Program-made: the position numbers and the translations under genes
Part shown: in pieces, positions 1 to 4,909 of the stretch
How positions within the stretch are numbered: position 1 is the first letter of the stretch
How the letters are laid out: each line of letters begins with the position of its first letter
Notes under the pieces: generated by a model
Seen by the model: the letters and a program-made list of their open reading frames with translations, nothing else
What the model was told of the DNA's origin: nothing
The model's database searches: none
NCBI GenBank assembly: GCA_934754445.1
Contig: CAKVHZ010000029.1
Coordinates: 1-9,508 of the forward strand
Direction of reading: 5' to 3'
Source: an uncultured Clostridia bacterium
GTDB lineage: Bacteria > Bacillota > Clostridia > Christensenellales > UBA1242
Length of the DNA stretch: 9,508 bases

Positions 1-247
1 TTATTATACAGTAGATGACCAACTACCTTATGGACATGGCGAAAAATCTGTATATATGATTTCAGGATTTATGAAATTAACAAGAGAAGAAAGTATGGCT
101 ATAAATTGGCACATGGGGGCATTTGATAGTAGAGTTCAAGGCGGGGCAATGAATTTAATTAGTAATGCTTATTATAAATATCCTGTGGCGTTTTTAATAC
201 ATGTTGCAGATGCTACTAGCACATATTTAGATGAAGTTATTAGTTAG
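1..247 (+). CDS. HD-domain hydrolase, C-terminal part (5' end outside window)
   Basis: Open reading frame entering from the left edge, first full codon at base 2, ending at TAG 245-247; 81 residues are visible. The fragment contains GHGEKS (visible residues 11-16), a WHMG motif about 30 residues later, and a C-terminal HVADATSTYLDE helix. This pattern is typical of the later half of small HD-superfamily hydrolases found in clostridia and their phages, where the HGEKS and WHxG histidines lie in the metal-binding pocket. The first His-Asp pair should lie upstream of the window, so the true N-terminus and full length cannot be seen. The substrate of this subgroup is not known to me; a phosphohydrolase role is the family expectation. 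The gene lies 17 bases before the AlaRS start with no terminator or promoter between them, so the two are probably co-transcribed. Confidence 0.75.
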   Translation, partial: YYTVDDQLPYGHGEKSVYMISGFMKLTREESMAINWHMGAFDSRVQGGAMNLISNAYYKYPVAFLIHVADATSTYLDEVIS

Positions 248-264
248 AGTATTTAGGAGAGATT

Positions 265-2055
265 ATGAGAATTACGAGTAAAGAATTAAGAAAATTATGG
301 ATAGAATTTTATGAAAAAAGGGGTCATAAAAATATTGGGGCTGTAAGTTTAATTGGTGATGGCACAACAGGAGTTATGTTTAATGTTGCTGGTATGCAGC
401 CACTAATGCCATATTTATTAGGTAAACCACACCCAGAAGGCACGAGATTATGCAATGTTCAAGGTTGTGTTAGAACAAATGATATAGAAAGTGTTGGCGA
501 CCAAAGTCACTGCACATTTTTTGAAATGTTAGGTAGTTGGAGTTTAGGCGACTATTTTAAAGAAGACCGAACAAAATGGAGTTACGAACTTTTAACTGAT
601 GTTTTTGGCTATGACAGAAACCGAATCGCAACCACTGTTTTTGCTGGCAACGAGTTTGTTCCAAGAGATGAAGAAACTGCTAAATTTAGAGAGAAATCAG
701 GCTTTTTAAAAGAAAATATTTATTATTTACCTAAAGAAGATAACTGGTGGGAATTAGATAGAGGACCATGTGGACCAGATAGTGAAATGTTTTATATTAC
801 CGATAAAAAACCATGTGGCGAAAATTGTAATCCAAGTTGTAGTTGTGGTCATTTTATTGAAATTGGTAACGATGTGTTCATGCAATATGATAGAATTGAT
901 GATAATAAATATGTCCCATTAACTCAAAAAAATGTTGACACTGGTTGGGGACTAGAAAGAAACTTAATGTATTTAAACGGCTTAACTGATGTTTATTTAA
1001 CCGATGTTTTTGCTCCTGTAATCAACTATTTATGCGACAAAATAAATGTAAAATATTTAGAAGATGAAACTACTACTAAAGCGGTTAGAATTATTGCCGA
1101 CCACATAAAAACAGCTACAATGTTAATTGGCGATGTTAACGGCATAGTTCCTAGCAATGTTGGTGCTGGATATATTTTAAGAAGACTACTAAGAAGGGCA
1201 TTAAGATATGCTAAATCTATTAATTTAAACATAGAAGATTTATTGCAAGTAAGTTATATATATATTACTGAGATTTATAACGAAGCATACCCACTACTTA
1301 TTGATAAAAAAGATTATATTTTAACGGAAATTAAAAAAGAAGCTGAAAAGTTTGAAAAAACACTAGAACAAGGCACAAGAGAGTTTAATAAATTAATAGA
1401 TAATTTAACTAAATTTGCTCCCGACAATAAAAAAATTAGTGGCGAAAAAGCTTTTAGATTATTTGATACATTTGGTTTCCCTTTAGAACTTACTGTTGAA
1501 ATGGCTAAAGATAAAGGCTTTGTGGTTGATATTGAAGGTTTTGAAAAAGCATTTAGTTTACATCAACAAAAATCACATGGGGTTGAAGCAGGTGTAAATA
1601 AAGGTGGACTACAAGAACAAAACGAACAAACTACAAAATTACACACTGCAACACATTTATTACACAATGCATTAAGTGTAATATTAAAAAGTGAATGTAA
1701 ACAAATGGGTAGTAACATAACAAGTGAAAGATTAAGATTTGATTTTGCTTTTGATAGAAAGGTTACTCCAGAAGAATTAAAACAAGTTGAAGATTATGTA
1801 AACAAAGCAATTAGCGAAAAAGTTGATGTTGTTCGCACCGAAACTACAGTAGACGAAGCGAAGAAAAACGGTGCTGTTGGAGTTTTTGATAGTAAATATG
1901 GAGATGTTGTTAGTGTTTACTCTATTAACGGCTATGGGGCTGAAATTTGCGGTGGACCACATGTAAAAAACACAGCCGAATTACATCACTTTAAAATTAT
2001 TAAAGAAGAAGCATCAAGTAGCGGTGTAAGAAGAATTAAGGCGATAGTAGACTAA
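265..2055 (+). CDS. alaS: Alanyl-tRNA synthetase, compact form without beta-barrel and C-Ala domain
   Basis: Charges tRNA-Ala with alanine in the cytoplasm and probably edits mischarged Ser/Gly-tRNA-Ala. The class II core spans about residues 1-240: the AGM segment of motif 1 (42-44), motif 2 region with CVRTND (68-73) and TFFEMLG (84-90), and motif 3 as GWGLER (227-232). A helical tRNA-recognition region follows, with RIIADH (275-280) and LRRLLRRA (305-312). The editing centre is complete: H460, H464, C562, H566. Spacing from the second His to the Cys is 98 residues, as in E. coli AlaRS (H568 to C666). At 596 residues it is about 280 shorter than E. coli AlaRS: roughly 100 residues (the beta-barrel with the GGGQ motif) are missing before the editing centre and about 175 after it (C-Ala). 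A remnant-like NKGGLQ lies at 445-450. The start is ATG 265 with AGGAGA at 255-260. It stops cleanly with no frameshift visible, so this is a natural short form. Confidence 0.95.
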   Translation: MRITSKELRKLWIEFYEKRGHKNIGAVSLIGDGTTGVMFNVAGMQPLMPYLLGKPHPEGTRLCNVQGCVRTNDIESVGDQSHCTFFEMLGSWSLGDYFKEDRTKWSYELLTDVFGYDRNRIATTVFAGNEFVPRDEETAKFREKSGFLKENIYYLPKEDNWWELDRGPCGPDSEMFYITDKKPCGENCNPSCSCGHFIEIGNDVFMQYDRIDDNKYVPLTQKNVDTGWGLERNLMYLNGLTDVYLTDVFAPVINYLCDKINVKYLEDETTTKAVRIIADHIKTATMLIGDVNGIVPSNVGAGYILRRLLRRALRYAKSINLNIEDLLQVSYIYITEIYNEAYPLLIDKKDYILTEIKKEAEKFEKTLEQGTREFNKLIDNLTKFAPDNKKISGEKAFRLFDTFGFPLELTVEMAKDKGFVVDIEGFEKAFSLHQQKSHGVEAGVNKGGLQEQNEQTTKLHTATHLLHNALSVILKSECKQMGSNITSERLRFDFAFDRKVTPEELKQVEDYVNKAISEKVDVVRTETTVDEAKKNGAVGVFDSKYGDVVSVYSINGYGAEICGGPHVKNTAELHHFKIIKEEASSSGVRRIKAIVD

Positions 2056-2157
2056 CAAAAATTAAAAAAAATAAAAAAGAAAAAATAAAAAATATACGAT
2101 AAACATAAAGAAAAAGAAAAATAAAAAATAAAACATTATAACTAAAAATAAATAAAA
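2056..2157 (+). other. A-rich 3' untranslated region of alaS
   Basis: Between the alaS stop codon and the terminator hairpin the + strand has 77 A, 16 T, 5 C and 4 G in 102 bases. This is a strong A-over-T strand asymmetry, not simple AT-richness. No reading frame, promoter or hairpin is visible in it. It is transcribed if the downstream terminator is the end of the alaS mRNA. Confidence 0.6.
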
Positions 2158-2184
2158 CTCCTATTAGCGATAATAGGAGTTTTT
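2154..2184 (+). terminator. Intrinsic terminator of the HD-alaS transcript
   Basis: Perfect 13-bp stem AAAACTCCTATTA (2154-2166) with TAATAGGAGTTTT (2171-2183) closing a GCGA loop, which fits a GNRA tetraloop, followed by T residues. The A/T outer part of the stem doubles as A-tract and U-tail, the usual arrangement in this window. Confidence 0.93.
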
Positions 2185-2340
2185 AATTGATATTGGAAAT
2201 AATATAATAAAAAAAACGACCTAAATTACCCGTGGATTTTTACTTTTTAGTCATTTTAAAAATTGTATAAAATATTTATAGAGTTTTATATAATTGTTTC
2301 AATTATATATATTTCATTTAGCTAATTTTATTAAAAAGTA
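2184..2340. other. Intergenic stretch upstream of the Ada-type gene
   Basis: Together with the A-rich tail and terminator this makes a gap of about 320 bases between alaS and the next gene. This part is AT-rich and has no credible reading frame on either strand. Its only structure is the inverted repeat at 2287-2309, listed separately. Confidence 0.5.
2287..2309. repeat. Perfect 10-bp inverted repeat with 3-base centre
   Basis: TATATAATTG (2287-2296), TTT, CAATTATATA (2300-2309). It ends about 30 bases before the -35 box of the Ada-type gene. It could be a protein-binding operator or a chance palindrome in AT-rich DNA. It has no T-tail of its own and is not a convincing terminator. Confidence 0.45.
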
Positions 2341-2369
2341 TTGATTTAAATTCGTTTTTGTTATATAAT
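2341..2369 (+). promoter_or_regulatory. Sigma-A type promoter of the Ada-type gene
   Basis: TTGATT (2341-2346), 17-base spacer, perfect TATAAT (2364-2369). Six bases separate the -10 box from ATG 2376, so the expected +1 is the A of the start codon. This predicts a leaderless mRNA. Confidence 0.8.
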
Positions 2370-2375
2370 CATGAT

Positions 2376-2690
2376 ATGGATAAGTGGTATAAATTAATTG
2401 ATGATAAAGGAAAAGAATATTTAAGTAAAGACAAGGGAAAGTATGGTGGATACAACGGAAAAGAAAAAATTTATGGTCGACTAGATTGCAAAAGTGCTAA
2501 TTCTTGGATTAAAAAAGGCTATTATGTGGACAAAAGGGTGTTTTTTGCAAGCGAGTATGATGCCGTCAAGGCTGGATTTAGACCATGTGGTTGTTGTATG
2601 AAAGAACAGTATCTATTGTGGAAAAATGACCCTATCAAATTTAAAGAAAGAATTATAAATCAAGATAAAGACATAGAAATGTATTATTAA
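2376..2690 (+). CDS. Stand-alone Ada-type metal-binding domain protein
   Basis: 104-residue protein resembling the zinc-binding N-terminal domain of the Ada methylphosphotriester repair protein, here as a whole protein. The signature runs YGRLDC (33-38), RVFFASEYDA (54-63), then AGFRPCGCC (66-74). C38, C71 and C74 are candidate metal ligands, and C73 is an extra Cys inside the CxxC. The AGFRPCxxC segment closely matches Ada. The other Ada cysteine is not present at its usual position, so the fourth ligand is unclear. There is no methyltransferase or AraC-type DNA-binding domain. Similar short proteins occur in Firmicutes, but their function is not established to my knowledge; DNA phosphotriester sensing or repair is only inferred. 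An upstream TTG at 2358 would give six more residues, but it lies in the promoter spacer, so ATG 2376 is preferred. No Shine-Dalgarno precedes it. Confidence 0.8.
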   Translation: MDKWYKLIDDKGKEYLSKDKGKYGGYNGKEKIYGRLDCKSANSWIKKGYYVDKRVFFASEYDAVKAGFRPCGCCMKEQYLLWKNDPIKFKERIINQDKDIEMYY

Positions 2691-2702
2691 ATTTATACAA
2701 AA

Positions 2703-2740
2703 AAGGAACATTGCATTAATTTGCTTTGTTCCTTCTTTTT
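2703..2740. terminator. Two-way intrinsic terminator between the Ada-type gene and hup
   Basis: Stem AAGGAACA (2703-2710) with TGTTCCTT (2727-2734) and a 16-base loop. A T-run follows on the + strand (from 2736), and an A-run precedes the stem (2699-2702), giving a U-tail on the minus strand. It sits between the convergent ends of the Ada-type gene (2690) and hup (2784), so it can stop both transcripts. Confidence 0.85.
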
Positions 2741-2783
2741 TATTTTACAAGTTTCAATATCCCTAGTCATTTAGACCGATTTT

Positions 2784-3056
2784 TTAGTTAAACATATCTT
2801 TAAATGCTTTACCCATTTTTAAAGCGGGAGCTTTACTTGCTGGGATTTTAACCTTAGCACCTGTTGCTGGGTTAACACCTTCTCTTGCTGGTTTTTCTTT
2901 TAATTCAAAAGTTCCAAAACCAACTAATTGGATTTTTTCTCCTTTTTTAAGTGTTTCTTCTACAACTGCTAAAACTGCATCATAAGCAGATTGAGCTTGT
3001 CTACCTGATAATTCTGCTTTTTCAGCAACTGCTTTTAAAAATTCTGTTTTGTTCAT
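2784..3056 (-). CDS. hup: DNA-binding protein HU
   Basis: 90-residue HU-family nucleoid protein. HU dimers bend and wrap DNA with little sequence specificity and support replication, repair and chromosome compaction. The N-terminal helices (MNKTEFLKAVAEKAELS), the IQLVGFGTFE strand region (42-51) and the NPATG arm tip with intercalating Pro63 (62-66) are all present, followed by KIPASKAPALKMGKAFKD. The length is exactly that of typical HU. V61 stands where many HUs have Arg in GRNP. An in-frame ATG 12 bases upstream (3066-3068) would place the GGAGGT ribosome site inside the coding region, so ATG 3054-3056 is the start. The gene has its own promoter and follows radC on the same strand with a gap of about 100 bases. 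Confidence 0.97.
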   Translation of the reverse strand: MNKTEFLKAVAEKAELSGRQAQSAYDAVLAVVEETLKKGEKIQLVGFGTFELKEKPAREGVNPATGAKVKIPASKAPALKMGKAFKDMFN

Positions 3057-3060
3057 AAGA

Positions 3061-3066
3061 ACCTCC
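3061..3066 (-). promoter_or_regulatory. Ribosome binding site of hup
   Basis: GGAGGT on the minus strand, four bases before ATG 3056. It decides between two in-frame ATGs in favour of the downstream one. Confidence 0.9.
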
Positions 3067-3086
3067 AATTTAAATTTTATATTAAT

Positions 3087-3114
3087 ATTTTACCATTTTT
3101 TAAAATTATTTCAA
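3087..3114 (-). promoter_or_regulatory. Promoter of hup
   Basis: On the minus strand: TTGAAA (3114-3109), 16-base spacer, TAAAAT (3092-3087), with TGG just before the -10 box (extended -10). The predicted start near 3080 gives a leader of about 24 bases carrying the GGAGGT site. Confidence 0.7.
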
Positions 3115-3160
3115 ACAATTTTAAGGTAGTTTTGTCAAATTTTTGCCTTTTTGTTAGGTT

Positions 3161-3919
3161 TTATGCTGGGTTTTGTGTGGGTTTTTCAAGGATATTACCT
3201 TTTTCAAATTTATCAAGTAGACCTTCAGTTTGAAAACTATAATATCCATTACTACTTACAATCATGTGGTCTTTAAGTTTTAATTTAAAAAGTTTTAGGT
3301 CTTCTACCAGTTTTGCAGTATTTTTATAATCGGCGGGAGATGGACTACAATTGCCACTAGGATGATTATGAATTAAAACAACATTAGTGCAATTTTCAGT
3401 TCTTGCAATATCATAAATATTAAGTGGGTCAAATGCAACTTCGGTATCAGTTCCAGTAGATAAGTAAACACACTTTTTTGCTTCACATTTATTGTTTAAA
3501 ACAATTAGCATAAGTTTTTCTTTCGTTTCATTTGCTAGTAACTTTCCAAAACCTTCATAATATTTTCTAGGATTATCAACTTTCAAATTAAGTTTGGCTT
3601 TTTCCTGTGTGTAATAATCAAAAATTCTTGTTAAACTATAAATAAAAGTAGCAGCATTTTCGCCCATGCCTTTAACTTTTAATAAATCTTCTCGTCTTGC
3701 CTCTAAAACATTACAAAAACCACCAAAATGATTAATTAACTCGTGTGCTAGTGGATTAACATCTTTTTGAGCAAATACTTTAGTTAGCAAATATTCTAAA
3801 ACCTTATAACTATGAACAGGATGAAAGTTACATGCAAGCATTTCTTCTCTTAATCTTTCTCTATGACCTTTGTGGATATTATTTGTGTTCGTTTTGTTTT
3901 CTTTTGTCGGAATTTCCAT
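3161..3919 (-). CDS. radC: RadC family JAB/MPN-domain protein
   Basis: 252-residue RadC (UPF0758). N-terminal part: HKGHRERL (16-23), common in Clostridia RadC, and a helix-hairpin-helix region with LLKVKGMGENAA (79-90). C-terminal JAMM metalloenzyme domain: E134, the HNHPSG motif with H184 and H186, and S194/D197 of SxxD. The four elements that bind and activate zinc in JAMM proteases are thus present. Despite the name, a DNA-repair role is not well supported in the family; the true substrate is unknown. The start ATG 3919 lies five bases after a perfect TATAAT and has no Shine-Dalgarno. The next in-frame ATG (residue 27) would remove the conserved HKGHRERL, so ATG 3919 is preferred. It is divergent from degV. 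No clear terminator follows the stop codon, so some read-through into hup is possible. Confidence 0.93.
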   Translation of the reverse strand: MEIPTKENKTNTNNIHKGHRERLREEMLACNFHPVHSYKVLEYLLTKVFAQKDVNPLAHELINHFGGFCNVLEARREDLLKVKGMGENAATFIYSLTRIFDYYTQEKAKLNLKVDNPRKYYEGFGKLLANETKEKLMLIVLNNKCEAKKCVYLSTGTDTEVAFDPLNIYDIARTENCTNVVLIHNHPSGNCSPSPADYKNTAKLVEDLKLFKLKLKDHMIVSSNGYYSFQTEGLLDKFEKGNILEKPTQNPA

Positions 3920-3924
3920 ATTTT

Positions 3925-3953
3925 ATTATAACTAAAATTATTTTATTAAGCAA
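3925..3953 (-). promoter_or_regulatory. Promoter of radC
   Basis: On the minus strand: TTGCTT (3953-3948), 17-base spacer, perfect TATAAT (3930-3925). Only five bases (3924-3920) separate the -10 box from ATG 3919, so transcription should start at or within a base of the start codon. This predicts a leaderless mRNA. Confidence 0.8.
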
Positions 3954-3979
3954 ATAAAAATAAAATTTATTTATTTTAT

Positions 3980-4009
3980 TTGACTTTTAGGTGGGATTTG
4001 TTTGATAAT
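3980..4009 (+). promoter_or_regulatory. Promoter of the degV-tex operon
   Basis: TTGACT (3980-3985), 18-base spacer, GATAAT (4004-4009). The predicted start near 4016 leaves a 30-base leader with the AGGAGGT site at 4034-4040. It stands back to back with the radC promoter, the two -35 boxes about 26 bases apart. Confidence 0.7.
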
Positions 4010-4045
4010 TTATATACAATTTGTTTAATTGCTAGGAGGTAATGA

Positions 4046-4909
4046 ATGATAAAAATAACAGGCGATAGTTCTATTGACTTAACAAAAGAATTAATTAAAA
4101 AAAATAACTTTAAAATTTTACCATTTAATATTTTAATGAATAATGTTGAATATTTAGATGGTGTAAATATTAATAACAATATGATAGTAGAAAATTTTGC
4201 AAAAAATAAAACTCTACCAAAAACTAGTGCAGTTAGCATAGAAAATTATAAAGACTTTTTTAGACCTTTTGTAGAAAACGGCGATGAAGTTATACACTTT
4301 TCTATTTCAAGCACTATGAGTTGTTCTTACGATAACGCAGTTCATGCTAGCGAAGAATTTGGCGGAAAAGTAACAATTATAGATGGGCATAGTTTATCTA
4401 CAGGAACAGCACTTTTAATGCTATATGCTCACGATTTACTAGAAAAAGGTTGTGGATATAACGAAATTATAGAAAAAGTTAAAAAAAGAATCCCTTATGT
4501 TCAAGCAAGTTTTGTTATAGATAAACTTAACTTTTTATATAAAGGTGGACGATGTAGTTCACTTCAACTACTTGGGGCAAACATTTTAGGTATTAAACCT
4601 TCTATTGAAGTTAAAGATGGCAAAATGGGCATGGCTAAAAAATATATGGGGAAATTAAATAAAGTTGCTGAAAAATATGTTGTAGAAACTTTAAATAAAT
4701 TTAATAATCCCGATTTAACAAGAGTGTTTATAACATATTCCACTATAGAAGATGATGTTTTAGAAAGTGTAAAAAAAACACTAGAAGCAAATTCTAAATT
4801 TAAAGAAGTATTAATAACTCAAGCGGGTTCTACTGTTATGAGTCATTGTGGGCCAAACACAATAGGTATTTTATACATAAACGATGGGGGAGAAAATGGA
4901 CTTAACTAA
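4046..4909 (+). CDS. DegV family fatty-acid-binding protein
   Basis: 287-residue DegV/FakB-type protein. FakB proteins bind a fatty acid and present it to the kinase FakA for phosphorylation, feeding exogenous fatty acids into phospholipid synthesis. Landmarks: the start MIKITGDSSIDL, TSAVS (60-64, usually TSQPS), SISSTMSCSY (86-95, equivalent to SSxxSGTY), IDGHSLSTG, LNFLYKGGRCS, and HCGPNT with H267, the position equivalent to the carboxylate-contacting His of studied FakBs. Length matches the family (about 280). No fakA is in the window, so its partner must be elsewhere if it works as a FakB; the lipid specificity cannot be read. Start ATG 4046 has AGGAGGT at 4034-4040; a nearer ATG at 4042 is out of frame and stops after eight codons. 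Its 3' end overlaps tex by 14 bases. Confidence 0.92.
   Translation: MIKITGDSSIDLTKELIKKNNFKILPFNILMNNVEYLDGVNINNNMIVENFAKNKTLPKTSAVSIENYKDFFRPFVENGDEVIHFSISSTMSCSYDNAVHASEEFGGKVTIIDGHSLSTGTALLMLYAHDLLEKGCGYNEIIEKVKKRIPYVQASFVIDKLNFLYKGGRCSSLQLLGANILGIKPSIEVKDGKMGMAKKYMGKLNKVAEKYVVETLNKFNNPDLTRVFITYSTIEDDVLESVKKTLEANSKFKEVLITQAGSTVMSHCGPNTIGILYINDGGENGLN
4886..4892 (+). promoter_or_regulatory. Ribosome binding site of tex inside degV
   Basis: GGGGGAG three bases before ATG 4896, within the last codons of degV. Spacing is short. An in-frame ATG at 4884 lies in front of this site and has no Shine-Dalgarno of its own, so 4896 is the better start. Confidence 0.65.

Noticed and set aside
248..264. 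T-box riboswitch before alaS
   Set aside because: T-box leaders are common on Firmicutes synthetase genes, but only 17 bases separate alaS from the upstream gene, so there is no room for one directly before alaS. A leader upstream of the HD gene cannot be excluded.
1026..1232. Minus-strand open frame of 68 codons inside alaS
   Set aside because: It lies wholly within the well-supported AlaRS gene, has no ribosome site and no recognisable protein; it is a shadow frame.
1777..1962. Minus-strand open frame of 61 codons inside alaS
   Set aside because: Antisense to the conserved editing domain, with no promoter or ribosome site; shadow frame.
2248..2772. TAGTCATTT occurring near 2247 and again near 2764
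   Set aside because: A nine-base AT-rich match is too short to stand out from chance in this composition, and no third copy was seen.
3133..3138. Consensus TTGACA on the minus strand between radC and hup
   Set aside because: No acceptable -10 box lies 16-18 bases downstream; the TTGAAA/TAAAAT pair nearer hup is better.
4042..4044. ATG just upstream of the chosen degV start
   Set aside because: It is out of frame and reaches a stop codon after eight codons; ATG 4046 opens the conserved DegV N-terminus at a better distance from AGGAGGT.
3976..4239. Minus-strand open frame with hydrophobic stretches, antisense to the degV start
   Set aside because: It overlaps the degV promoter and coding start; its hydrophobicity comes from reading AT-rich DNA backwards.
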